64,000 bases of DNA from Treponema socranskii subsp. socranskii VPI DR56BR1116 = ATCC 35536 (lineage in GTDB: Bacteria > Spirochaetota > Spirochaetia > Treponematales > Treponemataceae): contig NZ_AVQI01000080.1 of the NCBI RefSeq assembly GCF_000468115.1, positions 1 to 64,000 on the forward strand. Reading direction: 5' to 3'. The notes under the pieces are model-generated. The model did no database searches, was not told where the DNA came from, and was given only the letters and a program-made list of their open reading frames with translations. Positions within the stretch are counted from its first letter, which is position 1, and every line of letters starts with the position of its first letter. Positions 24,625 to 33,934 of this stretch are shown piece by piece. The translations under genes and the position numbers were made by a program.

Positions 24625-24639
24625 TGTGCCGACGGCACA
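24625..24639. promoter_or_regulatory. Palindrome between ldh and argS
   Basis: TGTGCCG-A-CGGCACA is a perfect 7-bp dyad in the divergent 230-bp gap, 62 bp upstream of ldh. It is a plausible operator for ldh, but no regulator can be named. No other gene is visible in the gap. Confidence 0.35.
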
Positions 24640-24793
24640 TCCACACAAAAAATACTAGCGAATTGCAAAAAAAATGTAAAGTGGAAAATTGACAAGGAAG
24701 GGGATGTATACGTGCCGGCGTCCGGCGTGTTTGTCGCACATATTTTTTATCGGGGAATGTACAAAACTCGCCGTAAAGGTTATCATAGCGCCT

Positions 24794-26617
24794 ATGAATG
24801 ATGCAAAAAGCGCTTGCCGCATTGTGGTCGCTGCGGCTTTGAATCGATTTATCGCCGAAAAAAATCCGGACGCATCGAGCATTGATGCCGACAGTTTGAC
24901 GCTGCAAACTCCGCCCGATCCCGCTCTGGGCGATATCGGCGTTCCGATGTTTGCCTATGCAAAACTTTTCCGCCTCGCGCCTCCTGCGATCGCACAAGGC
25001 GTCGTGCATATTATCAATTCCGAAACGTCGTTTGAAGGGATCTCCGTATCTTCCGTCGGTGAATTTCTTGCCGCAGGCCCTTACGTAAACGTTAAGCTCG
25101 ATAAATCGTCGGCTTCTTTTGCAATCCTTTCGCGTATCGCCCAAGAGGGTATCGAGTACGGTTCGAAAAGCGACGACGGAAAAAAAACTTTTGCCGGAAA
25201 GCGCGTTATGGTCGAATATTCCGGCCCGAATACGAATAAACCGCTCCACCTTGGGCACATGAGAAACGACGCGCTCGGTGAAAGCGTGAGCCGCATTTTG
25301 AAAAAAGCGGGCGCGGAAGTGTATAAGGTGAACATCATCAATAACCGCGGCATACATATCTGCAAATCGATGCTCGCCTACAAACTATTCCATGAAGCCT
25401 CAGGCGATACGCCCGAGTCGCTCGGTATAAAAGGTGATCACTTTGTCGGCAGGTGCTATGTTGAATTCGATGCGTATGCAAAAGAGCATCCCGAAGCCGT
25501 ATCCGAAGCGGAAGCGATGCTGAGGGCGTGGGAAGCGGGAGACGAAGAAGTCCTCGCGCTTTGGAAAAAGATGAACGACTGGACGATTTCGGGCATCGAA
25601 AAAACCTATGCGCGTACCGGCGTATCCTTCGATAAACTCTATTTCGAAAGTGAAACCTACCTCAAAGGTAAAGACGAAATCAAAGCGGGACTTGAAAAGG
25701 GCATATTTTTCAAAGCGGACGACGGATCCGTGCGCATCGACGTGAGCGAAGTCGTCGGAGGCAAAGACGACCGTGAACACGAAAAAGTGCTGCTCAGAAA
25801 AGACGGCACATCCGTCTACATGACGCAGGATATCGGCATGGCGATCAGCCGGCACGATGACTGGCCGTTCAACCGTCTCGTCTATGTCGTCGCAAGCGAA
25901 CAGATCTATCATTTTAAAGTGCTCTTCTACATATTGAAAAAACTCGGCTTCGATTGGGCGTCGAATCTCTATCACTTGAGCTACGGCCTTGTCAACTTGC
26001 CGAGCGGCAGAATGAAAAGCAGAGAAGGAACGATAGTCGACGCGGACGATTTGATCGACGAACTCCATGCGGCATCTCTCAAAGAAATCGAAGCGAAGGG
26101 CAGGGAAGAAGACGTCGGAGATGCGGACGATGTAGCGGAAAAGATTGCGCTCGCAGCCCTCCATTATTATTTATTGAATGTCGCACCGGTCAAAGACATG
26201 CTCTTTAATCCCGAAGAGTCGCTGTCCTTTACCGGAAACACCGGCCCCTATCTGCAATACATGGGCGCGCGCATCGCGTCGATTTTGCGGAAAGCGGAAG
26301 AGAGCGGCATCGCTCCCGATACAAGCGAAAAAGCCGTTTCGCTTCTCTCGTTTGAAAGCGAATGGGATTTAATAAAAAAACTCGGCGACTTTTCGTCCGT
26401 CGTCGCAAAAGCTGCGGAAGCGCTCGATCCGAGCGTGGTCGCGCAGTATTTGTACGACGTAAGCAAAGCGTTCGGCAAATTCTATCAGCAATGCCCGATC
26501 CTCGCCGCGGAAAAAACGGAGCTCGTGAGAGGGCGCCTCTTCCTTGCCGAATGCACACTCACCGTTTTAAAAAACGCGATGTATCTCGTGCTCGTGCCGT
26601 ATTTGGAAAAGATGTAG
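24794..26617 (+). CDS. argS: Arginyl-tRNA synthetase
   Basis: This class I synthetase charges tRNA-Arg. About 607 residues from the ATG at 24794 include an N-terminal Arg-tRNA domain, the HIGH motif as HLGHMRND, NIINNRGIHICKSML, the KMSKS-region variant RMKSREG (about residue 410) and the anticodon-binding DALR domain at the C-terminus. The frame extends upstream to 24689 without homology. The RBS is weak. Confidence 0.95.
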   Translation: MNDAKSACRIVVAAALNRFIAEKNPDASSIDADSLTLQTPPDPALGDIGVPMFAYAKLFRLAPPAIAQGVVHIINSETSFEGISVSSVGEFLAAGPYVNVKLDKSSASFAILSRIAQEGIEYGSKSDDGKKTFAGKRVMVEYSGPNTNKPLHLGHMRNDALGESVSRILKKAGAEVYKVNIINNRGIHICKSMLAYKLFHEASGDTPESLGIKGDHFVGRCYVEFDAYAKEHPEAVSEAEAMLRAWEAGDEEVLALWKKMNDWTISGIEKTYARTGVSFDKLYFESETYLKGKDEIKAGLEKGIFFKADDGSVRIDVSEVVGGKDDREHEKVLLRKDGTSVYMTQDIGMAISRHDDWPFNRLVYVVASEQIYHFKVLFYILKKLGFDWASNLYHLSYGLVNLPSGRMKSREGTIVDADDLIDELHAASLKEIEAKGREEDVGDADDVAEKIALAALHYYLLNVAPVKDMLFNPEESLSFTGNTGPYLQYMGARIASILRKAEESGIAPDTSEKAVSLLSFESEWDLIKKLGDFSSVVAKAAEALDPSVVAQYLYDVSKAFGKFYQQCPILAAEKTELVRGRLFLAECTLTVLKNAMYLVLVPYLEKM

Positions 26618-26671
26618 AAACGCCGGGCAGACCGACTCGTTCAGCTGTGCGGTACGCGCCGGCGCTTCGAT

Positions 26672-27529
26672 CTAATACCGCTTTATGAGTGACTGCGTGC
26701 CGTCTTCGCCCAATCCTTCTTTTTCGAGCGCTTCGTAATTTTCGAGCACGTGTTCGAGCACTCCGAGATGCAGTCCCGCTTTTTTCGCTTCGTCGTCGGC
26801 AAGCTTCATGTCTTTAATAAAATGCTTGAGCTTAAAGCCCGGGGCGTAGTCGCCCGCGATGAGCTTCGGGCCGAACGCGTCGAGCTGCTTGCTTCCTGCC
26901 GCTCCCGTTGCAACCGATTTTAACAATACGTTTAAATCGAGCCCCTTCGCTTTCGCGTAAGCAAACGCTTCGCATACGCCCGAAAGTGCGCCCGCAATCA
27001 GTATTTGATTCGCCATCTTCGCATGCTGACCGTTTCCCGCTTTGCCCTGATAATTGATATTCGTTCCCATCGCTTTGAAAAGCGGCATACACGCTTCGAA
27101 ATCTTCTTTGTCTCCGCCTGCGAGAATGGAAAGCGTACCCGCTTTTGCACCCGTGTCGCCTCCGGTAACCGGCGCGTCGATTACGTGAAAGCCCTTCGCT
27201 TTTCCTTCGCGATACAAACGCTCGGCAAGCGTCGGGCTCGTCGTCGTCATATCGATGAGATATGTTCCCTTTTTCGCGCTGTCCATAATTTTTCCGGGAG
27301 AAAAATACACGTCTTCGACGTCGGGCGGAAAGCCTACGATCGTGATAACCGCGTCGGAGCCTTTGACGCAGTCCGAAATGCTGTCGCAAAAGACGGCGCC
27401 TTCGGAAATGACGTCTTCGACGTTTTGCTTATGCCGGGCGAATATGCGAAGATCGAATCCAGCTTTCATGAGATTGCGAACCATCGACTTTCCCATGATC
27501 CCGACTCCGATAAAACCGATTTTTTTCAT
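26672..27529 (-). CDS. 3-hydroxyisobutyrate dehydrogenase-family NAD(P) reductase
   Basis: This beta-hydroxyacid dehydrogenase has about 285 residues. The N-terminal Rossmann motif is GFIGVGIMGKSMVRNL, the substrate-binding stretch DAPVTGGDTGAKAGTLSI, and the catalytic Lys lies in GNGQHAKMANQI. Members act on 3-hydroxyisobutyrate, tartronate semialdehyde, glyoxylate/succinic semialdehyde or 6-phosphogluconate-like substrates. The sequence alone does not decide. The ATG at 27529 has AGGAGG 9 nt upstream. It is convergent with argS and divergent from the sugar island. Confidence 0.85.
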   Translation of the reverse strand: MKKIGFIGVGIMGKSMVRNLMKAGFDLRIFARHKQNVEDVISEGAVFCDSISDCVKGSDAVITIVGFPPDVEDVYFSPGKIMDSAKKGTYLIDMTTTSPTLAERLYREGKAKGFHVIDAPVTGGDTGAKAGTLSILAGGDKEDFEACMPLFKAMGTNINYQGKAGNGQHAKMANQILIAGALSGVCEAFAYAKAKGLDLNVLLKSVATGAAGSKQLDAFGPKLIAGDYAPGFKLKHFIKDMKLADDEAKKAGLHLGVLEHVLENYEALEKEGLGEDGTQSLIKRY

Positions 27530-27695
27530 ATCAGCATTCCTCCTAATTACTTCAATTATTATGTCCGTTATTTTGAATTTTATCATATTTTTCCTTTTCT
27601 GTATATTCTTATATATTGCAGTCATGAAAAGAAGTTATCGCCTGCATAAGATGTTGATATCAATTTTTTATATATGAAATCAAAAAACGGTATGG

Positions 27696-27721
27696 CTGGT
27701 ACCAGACGCCGGACTTATACT
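27696..27721 (+). promoter_or_regulatory. Promoter and operator of the sugar-uptake operon
   Basis: A perfect -10 TATACT (27716-27721) lacks a good -35. In its place lies the palindrome CTGGTACCAG (27696-27705), flanked by GGC...GCC. A promoter needing an activator at that position would suit the AraC-type regulator encoded at 33019. The 27530-27695 stretch is AT-rich and holds no gene. Confidence 0.45.
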
Positions 27722-27770
27722 AAAAACAGATAAAATGCCTAAATTTACGATAAACGAGGAGGTTATTAAG

Positions 27771-28991
27771 ATGAAAAAACTTGTATTCAGTATGCTTTGC
27801 ATATCGGTATTGGTATTCTCTATCGGATGCTCAAAAAACAAAGCAGCTTCTGTTGTAAAACCGGAAGATGCAAAAACATTGAGCATATGGACGTATTTTT
27901 CCGGCAACGAACAAAAGATTTTTCAAAAACTGGTTGATGATTTTGCTGCACAAAATAACATAACTGTAAAAGCGGAATTTTTACCCTTTGGAACCTATAA
28001 GCAACAGTTATCCGTTGCTATAGCGGGAGGCTCCTTACCGGATATAATTATGATTGACAATCCCGATCATGCGGCATTTGCGGCAATGAATGTCTTTGAA
28101 GATATATCCGATAAGATAAAATCATGGGAAAACACTTCCGCATATTTTGAAGGTCCCTTAAATTCAGTACAATACAAAGGTAAGTATTACGGTATTCCCT
28201 TAACAAGCAATTGTTTAGCCCTATTTTATAACGTAGATATGTTGAAAGCCGCAAATATAACCCCTCCTTCTACATGGGATGAATTGCGCATCGCCGCAAA
28301 AAAACTCACAAATCAAAACACCTTCGGTATAGGGGTTGCAATGCCTAAAAGTGAAGAAGCAACCTTTCAATTTTTACCGTGGCTTATTGCTTCCGGCGGA
28401 CGCTATGACGCAATGGACAGTGCCGAATCGATTAAAGCGGTTGCTTTTTTGAAAGAACTGATTGATGACGGCAGTATGAGCAAAGAAACGATTAACTGGG
28501 GACAGGGCGACATTCAAAAGCAATTCTCAGTAGGAAAGCTCGCCATGTTTGTCGGCGGTCCGTGGATGATTCCTCAGATTATCGAAGATTCCAAAGGGAT
28601 GAAATTTGCCGTTGCAAAAGTTCCGAAAGACGTAAAATACGCTTCCGTTTTAGGAGGAGAAAACATAGGTATTGTAAAAAACAAAAATACCGAATTAGCT
28701 TGGAAATTCCTGCAATATATGGGCGATCAAAAAATAATGAAAGAATTTATAAGCCAGACAGGATATTTCCCGCCGCGCAAAGATGTGGCGCAGGATCCCA
28801 TATGGACTAATGATCCTATCAAAAAAGTTTTTATGGAACAAATGCAGTATGCCATGCCGCGGGGTCCCCATCCGAAGTGGCCTGAAATGTCGGCAGCGAT
28901 ATATACGGCATTACAAGAAGCGTTGTCCGGCGCAGCTTCTCCGGAACAAGCTTGTAAGCAAGCGCAACAAATAATTTCACCGCTGTTATAG
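27771..28991 (+). CDS. ABC sugar-binding lipoprotein (SBP family 1)
   Basis: The 406 residues begin with a lipoprotein signal ending at FSIGCSK (Cys21 lipidated). The mature protein follows the maltose/multiple-sugar-binding fold: LSIWTYFSGNEQKIFQKLVDDF, AIAGGSLPDIIMID, YGIPLTSNCLALFYNVDML, PSTWDEL and GPWMIPQI. It delivers an oligosaccharide to the permeases encoded next. AGGAGG stands 8 nt before the ATG at 27771. The GH31 enzyme in the operon suggests an alpha-linked glucoside or xyloside. Confidence 0.92.
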   Translation: MKKLVFSMLCISVLVFSIGCSKNKAASVVKPEDAKTLSIWTYFSGNEQKIFQKLVDDFAAQNNITVKAEFLPFGTYKQQLSVAIAGGSLPDIIMIDNPDHAAFAAMNVFEDISDKIKSWENTSAYFEGPLNSVQYKGKYYGIPLTSNCLALFYNVDMLKAANITPPSTWDELRIAAKKLTNQNTFGIGVAMPKSEEATFQFLPWLIASGGRYDAMDSAESIKAVAFLKELIDDGSMSKETINWGQGDIQKQFSVGKLAMFVGGPWMIPQIIEDSKGMKFAVAKVPKDVKYASVLGGENIGIVKNKNTELAWKFLQYMGDQKIMKEFISQTGYFPPRKDVAQDPIWTNDPIKKVFMEQMQYAMPRGPHPKWPEMSAAIYTALQEALSGAASPEQACKQAQQIISPLL

Positions 28992-29063
28992 CAATACACA
29001 TGAGGAATGTGCTTAAAACGGCCGTGTTCGGCACATTCCGCATAGAAGTTGACTGGAGACAAA

Positions 29064-29954
29064 ATGAAAAAACAAGCAACGGAACACCATATAGGTGCAT
29101 ATGTTTTTATTCTCCCGGCAGTGGCGTTTATGCTTTTTTTCGTAGGCTATCCTATCCTCTATAATATTATTATCAGTTTCAAAAAAGTCGACTTAATGAC
29201 CTTAAGTTCCGGCGACAGCAGTTTTATCGGTCTTCAGAATTATTTTACTATTTTCAAAAATAGTGTTTTCAGAACATCGTTAAAAAATACTCTCTTTTTT
29301 TCTTTTATGTGTATTATTTTGCAATTTTTTATCGGATTTTCCCTTGCCTTATTTTTTAATCAGAATTTTCGAACGGCAAATTTTATACGGGGCCTTATTA
29401 TGGTGGCATGGCTTATTCCGATTACCATAACGGCATTAAATGCCAAATTTATGTTTTCGATGCAAGGCGGAATTATCAATTATATCTTATTACGTTTTCA
29501 TTTTATCAAAGAACCGATACCATGGCTCGTTGCTCCGCGGTCGGCAATGTGGAGCTTAATTTTAACTAATGTTTGGATAGGGATTCCTTTTAATATGATA
29601 TTGCTTGTAACCGGGTTAAGTACCATTTCCGAGTACATATATGAAGCTGCGGACATTGATGGCGCGAAATGGTATCATAAGATTTGGTTTATTACAATTC
29701 CGGGCATAAAACATTCAATTTATGCAGTTCTTACCTTAGGTTTTATTTACACGTTTAAAGTTTTTGACCTCGTATTTATTATGACAAACGGCGGCCCTGT
29801 TAATGCAACGGAGGTAATGTCTACCTTGGCATACCGCTATTCGTTTAATCAATTTAACTTCGGTTTAGGTGCTTCAACCGCAAATATACTGTGTTTTATT
29901 TTATTATGCATCAGTATGCTGTATTTATATATTGTAAAAAAGGAAGAGCAATGA
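29064..29954 (+). CDS. ABC sugar permease (MalF/UgpA type)
   Basis: This membrane permease of about 296 residues has six segments. The inner-loop EAA motif is EAADIDGAKWYHKIWFITIP. The opening AYVFILPAVAFMLFFVGYP is typical. GGAG stands 5 nt before the ATG at 29064. No ATPase is encoded in this operon, so a shared MsmK-like ATPase from elsewhere must power it. Confidence 0.92.
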   Translation: MKKQATEHHIGAYVFILPAVAFMLFFVGYPILYNIIISFKKVDLMTLSSGDSSFIGLQNYFTIFKNSVFRTSLKNTLFFSFMCIILQFFIGFSLALFFNQNFRTANFIRGLIMVAWLIPITITALNAKFMFSMQGGIINYILLRFHFIKEPIPWLVAPRSAMWSLILTNVWIGIPFNMILLVTGLSTISEYIYEAADIDGAKWYHKIWFITIPGIKHSIYAVLTLGFIYTFKVFDLVFIMTNGGPVNATEVMSTLAYRYSFNQFNFGLGASTANILCFILLCISMLYLYIVKKEEQ

Positions 29955-30784
29955 AAAATAAAAAAAATGAATGCATTTTAAACATCATTGCTATATGCAT
30001 TGCCGTTCTTTTTTTATTTCCCGTATACTGGATTATCATCACTTCATTAAAGACCGAAAAAGAAATATTTCAAATTAATCTGACTTTTTTTCCAAAAGAA
30101 CTCGTTTTTACTTCCTATATCGAACAATTTTCAAAGGGGGAATATAATTTATTAACCGGCTTTAAAAACAGTTTTATAGTCGCCTTTTTAACTATGGTTT
30201 TAACGGGTTTGTTAGCCGTTCCCGCCGCATACGGCTTGGCTCGGTTTAATATTATTTTTAAAGGAGCGTTTATACAGTCTTTTTTATTAACACAGCTGAT
30301 GCCGGTAACATTATTGCTCACCCCGATGTTTATTATTTTTAAAAAAATAGACCTAATCGATACATATTTTGCACCTATCTTTGCTTCGTGCACTTCCGCA
30401 ATTCCCTTTGCAGTGATTATTTTACGCCCTTATTTTTTATCCATTCCGCGCGAAATGGAAGATGTTGCTAAAATTGACGGGTGTAATATGTGGACGACTT
30501 TTTTACGAATAATCATTCCTATCTCATACCCCGGAATTATTATGGTAGGCGTTTTTTCTTTTTTATTCGGCTGGAGTGACTTGATCTATTCATTGACTTT
30601 TCTTTCCAGCCAAACAACGCGACCTATTAATGCCGGAATTTATAATTATATAGGTAAATACGGCATTCAATGGAATAACATAATGGCCTTCGGTACGGTT
30701 ATTATCATTCCGGTTATTTTACTGTTCATATTTCTTCAAAAATATATAATAAGCGGCTTAACAAGCGGGTCTGTAAAGGAGTAA
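29951..30784 (+). CDS. ABC sugar permease (MalG/UgpE type)
   Basis: This membrane permease of about 277 residues carries the EAA motif EDVAKIDGCNMWTTFLRIII. It pairs with the previous permease. The ATG at 29951 overlaps the upstream stop as ATGA, which ties the two proteins in stoichiometry. Confidence 0.92.
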   Translation: MKNKKNECILNIIAICIAVLFLFPVYWIIITSLKTEKEIFQINLTFFPKELVFTSYIEQFSKGEYNLLTGFKNSFIVAFLTMVLTGLLAVPAAYGLARFNIIFKGAFIQSFLLTQLMPVTLLLTPMFIIFKKIDLIDTYFAPIFASCTSAIPFAVIILRPYFLSIPREMEDVAKIDGCNMWTTFLRIIIPISYPGIIMVGVFSFLFGWSDLIYSLTFLSSQTTRPINAGIYNYIGKYGIQWNNIMAFGTVIIIPVILLFIFLQKYIISGLTSGSVKE

Positions 30785-30788
30785 CAAA

Positions 30789-32960
30789 ATGAAAATGAGC
30801 GGAAAAAAATTATTAAATGAGCCGATAGACGTAAGCGGTCAATTTAATAATTTTGATAATACTTATTTTTATATTGAACGTCTTCTTTCTTTCGACATCA
30901 AGACGGGACAAGGCGTCTTGCTTGCCAAACGTTTTGTAAGAAAATACAGAATGAGCTTTAACTGTATTACCGCACCTCTGGAAAATATATCCCCATGGGA
31001 ATTCCCGCCCGAGTATGAATGTACCGAAAGACTTTCTTTTTCAATAAGTTTTGTTTCCGACGGCATAGTGCGCATACAGTATTTTCCCAAAGAAAAAAGA
31101 AAGGTAAATACAGAGGAGTTAATGTTGATAAAAAAGATAGAAGCCGACACTCCCGAGAATATATATGAAGATGAACAAAGAATAACGTACACAAATAAAA
31201 AACACAGAGTCGTTCTTGTAAAAAATCCCTTTCACATTGAAATATATGATTTACAGGGTAACAGCATTATAAAAACCGTTCATTATGAAGATAATACAGC
31301 TTTGGATAACAGTTACAGCACACCGATTTGTTATGCAAAAAATGTACAGTCTTTACAAAAAACATCCGCATTTTCTTTTTCCTTAGACTATAATGAGGGA
31401 ATTTTCGGATGCGGAGAATCTTTTACCGGACTAAACAAACGCGGACAAAAAATCAATTTATCAACATACGATGCTTTAGGAGCCCAAAGTACGGAAATGT
31501 ATAAACCGATACCTTTTTTTATGAGCAGTAAAGGATACGGTATTTTTGTACATTCTACAGCTGCTATGACATTTGATTTCGGTAATTCGTATGATCAAAC
31601 GGCCTCTCTCTATATAGACGATAATGTTGATATTTTTATTTTTACAGGCACTCCGAAAGAGATTCTGTATAATTATACCGATTTAACCGGCCGTTCCCCC
31701 ATGCTCCCAAACTGGAGTTTCGGACTGTGGATGAGCCGTATTACATATAAATCCGAAGAAGAGGTTCGCAATGTTGCCGAAAAGCTGCGATGTCTAAAAA
31801 TACCCTGCGATGTTATTCACTTGGATACGGGATGGTTTGAAGACGACTGGAAATGCAATTATAAATTTTCTCATACGCGATTTAACGATCCCCAAAAAAT
31901 GATAGCCGATTTGAGAGAACAAGGGTTTCATATTTCTCTTTGGCAATTACCTTATTTTACGCCGACCAATGAATTATATGATGAAATAATACAAAATAAT
32001 TATGCCGTTTTTGATTCGGACGGTTTCTTGCCGACGGAAGATGCTGTCCTTGATTTCAGTAATCCCGATGCAAAAAAATGGTATGAAAAAAAGCTGAAAA
32101 CATTATTTGATATCGGTGTCGAAGCAATAAAAGCCGACTTTGGAGAAGCTGCTCCGGTACACGGTGTATATTATTCAAAGCAAAGCGGAAAATATGAACA
32201 CAATTTATATCCGCTTCGTTATAATCAAACAGTATTTGAAGCAACAAAGCAGGCAACCGGAGCCGGCATCATTTGGGGACGAAGCGCTTGGGCGGGAAGT
32301 CAGCGTTATCCCCTGCATTGGGCAGGAGATGCGGAAATAACCGATTCGGCAATGGCTGCAACCTTGCGGGCGGGACTTTCTTTAGGTTTATGCGGATTTA
32401 CTTTTTGGAGTCATGATATAGGCGGTTTTACGCAGCGTTCTCCTGAAGACTTATATTTGCGGTGGCTCGCCTTCGGCATGTTGACTTCACACAGCAGGTG
32501 TCACGGACAGCCTCCGAAAGAACCGTGGGAATACGGCGAGGAATTTACCGATATGTTCAGAAAAATCGTTGAATTCAAATATAGCTTATTACCTTATATT
32601 CTGGAGCAATCTTTAGAGAGCCTTGAAAAAGGATTTCCTTTATTAAGAACGCTGTTTTTCGAATATCCGGATGATAAAACGGCATGGTATATTGACGATG
32701 AATACTTTTTCGGCGATAAAATCCTTGTTGCCCCAATATTTAAATCAGGTGTAAAGCAACGAGATGTATATTTGCCTAGCGGAGAATGGGTTCATTATTT
32801 TACAAAAGAAATTTTTCAGGGACGGCAATGGCATTCCATTAATATCGACACATTGCCGATTGTCATTATGGTAAAAAAAGGATCTAAAATCAAATACGTT
32901 CCACCGGCCCAAGCTATCGACCAAACGGATTGGAATCAGATATACGAAAAAAGCTTTTAA
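30789..32960 (+). CDS. Glycoside hydrolase family 31, YicI-like alpha-glycosidase
   Basis: The 723 residues carry a beta-sandwich N-domain and a catalytic barrel. The nucleophile motif is KADFGEAAP (about residue 445) and the acid/base region is GRSAWAGSQRYPLHWAGD (about 500-517). Both follow the YicI alpha-xylosidase pattern (KTDFGE; RSxxAGSQ...HWxGD). Also present are LWMSRITYKSEEEV and HLDTGWFEDDW. There is no signal peptide, so it cleaves imported oligosaccharide in the cytosol. Alpha-xylosidase or alpha-glucosidase activity is likely. GGAG is 7 nt before the ATG and the upstream permease stop is 4 nt away. Confidence 0.9.
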   Translation: MKMSGKKLLNEPIDVSGQFNNFDNTYFYIERLLSFDIKTGQGVLLAKRFVRKYRMSFNCITAPLENISPWEFPPEYECTERLSFSISFVSDGIVRIQYFPKEKRKVNTEELMLIKKIEADTPENIYEDEQRITYTNKKHRVVLVKNPFHIEIYDLQGNSIIKTVHYEDNTALDNSYSTPICYAKNVQSLQKTSAFSFSLDYNEGIFGCGESFTGLNKRGQKINLSTYDALGAQSTEMYKPIPFFMSSKGYGIFVHSTAAMTFDFGNSYDQTASLYIDDNVDIFIFTGTPKEILYNYTDLTGRSPMLPNWSFGLWMSRITYKSEEEVRNVAEKLRCLKIPCDVIHLDTGWFEDDWKCNYKFSHTRFNDPQKMIADLREQGFHISLWQLPYFTPTNELYDEIIQNNYAVFDSDGFLPTEDAVLDFSNPDAKKWYEKKLKTLFDIGVEAIKADFGEAAPVHGVYYSKQSGKYEHNLYPLRYNQTVFEATKQATGAGIIWGRSAWAGSQRYPLHWAGDAEITDSAMAATLRAGLSLGLCGFTFWSHDIGGFTQRSPEDLYLRWLAFGMLTSHSRCHGQPPKEPWEYGEEFTDMFRKIVEFKYSLLPYILEQSLESLEKGFPLLRTLFFEYPDDKTAWYIDDEYFFGDKILVAPIFKSGVKQRDVYLPSGEWVHYFTKEIFQGRQWHSINIDTLPIVIMVKKGSKIKYVPPAQAIDQTDWNQIYEKSF

Positions 32961-32981
32961 TTTTTGCTTTTCTTTCACTCC

Positions 32982-33012
32982 TTGACTTTTTGTGAACCTA
33001 CGATAGTATAAT
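32982..33012 (+). promoter_or_regulatory. Promoter of the AraC-type regulator
   Basis: TTGACT (32982-32987) is followed by TAGTATAAT. TAGTAT (33004-33009) gives a 16-nt spacer and TATAAT (33007-33012) gives 19. The ATG at 33019 lies only 6-9 nt beyond the -10, so the mRNA is probably leaderless. Confidence 0.6.
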
Positions 33013-33018
33013 ATTTTT

Positions 33019-33882
33019 ATGAAAATAAAAGATGCCGTATATGTATACCGTCTGTTTTCGGGAGAACGGTTACAATGGCACGGCCGCTATCATGTACACG
33101 GGGCTTCAGAATTTGAAGTACATGTTTTTCTTGAGGGTACGGGCTCTTTTTTGCAAAATACGGCAAAGTATCCCATAGAGCCGGGAAAAGTATTTTTAAG
33201 CGGAGCATATGATTTTCATTCTATCTTACCGGAAGCTGTTATCAAGCCGATAACGTACTATGCGTTTTTGTTTTCGGTTGAAGATCAAGACGAACTATCG
33301 CAAAGCCTTTATCGAATACTGTCTTTTTCGTTAAAAAAACATCGCGTATTCGTTTCCGTTGATATACATATACGTTTTCAGCTTGAAGAAATTTATACGC
33401 TTGCAAAATCTCCGGAAGTTCATCTTAATCGTGCGGCCGAATACTTGCTGGCGAGCTTTATATTCAGATGGTTTGATGCGGATAAAGATACTTATATTGA
33501 AAAAACACGTTTAACCGATAAAAAACAATCCATTATCATAGTGCGTGCCATACAATATATGGAAAAAGCCGTAAATACAAACCTCAAAGTAAAAAATTTG
33601 GCAAAAAAATTGAATATATCTCCCGAATATTTTATACGTCTTTTTCGGGGTGAAGTACATACGACTCCGCATCGTTATTTTAATCATTTAAAAATAAGCG
33701 CTGCAACAGGCTATTTGACGGCAACCGATAAATCGATCAAGGAAATCGCGCATATTTTAGGCTTTGACAATCAATTTTCATTTTCGGCTATTTTCAAAAA
33801 GTACATAGGGATTTCACCCTCGGAGTACCGCAATATTTATTTCCAAAAAAAAGATTTAATCATAAGCGATGATATTATATAA
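33019..33882 (+). CDS. AraC-family transcriptional regulator
   Basis: The 287 residues have an N-terminal cupin-like sensor (HGRYHVHGASEFEVHVFLEG, then PIEPGKVFLS). A C-terminal double helix-turn-helix follows: VKNLAKKLNISPEYFIRLFR, with the second helix pair around IKEIAHILGFDNQFSFSAIF and GISPSEYR. It directly follows the sugar operon on the same strand and shares its AT-rich composition, so it is the likely activator of that operon. The ligand is probably the imported sugar. Confidence 0.9.
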   Translation: MKIKDAVYVYRLFSGERLQWHGRYHVHGASEFEVHVFLEGTGSFLQNTAKYPIEPGKVFLSGAYDFHSILPEAVIKPITYYAFLFSVEDQDELSQSLYRILSFSLKKHRVFVSVDIHIRFQLEEIYTLAKSPEVHLNRAAEYLLASFIFRWFDADKDTYIEKTRLTDKKQSIIIVRAIQYMEKAVNTNLKVKNLAKKLNISPEYFIRLFRGEVHTTPHRYFNHLKISAATGYLTATDKSIKEIAHILGFDNQFSFSAIFKKYIGISPSEYRNIYFQKKDLIISDDII

Positions 33883-33900
33883 GACGAAAACCCTCGCAAG

Positions 33901-33929
33901 TTGACGTGTTCTTTTCAATGTGCGACAAT
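33901..33929 (+). promoter_or_regulatory. Promoter of the opp operon
   Basis: TTGACG (33901-33906) and GACAAT (33924-33929) are spaced by 17 nt. The ATG at 33935 follows 5 nt after the -10, which implies a leaderless transcript. Confidence 0.55.
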
Positions 33930-33934
33930 AAGCT

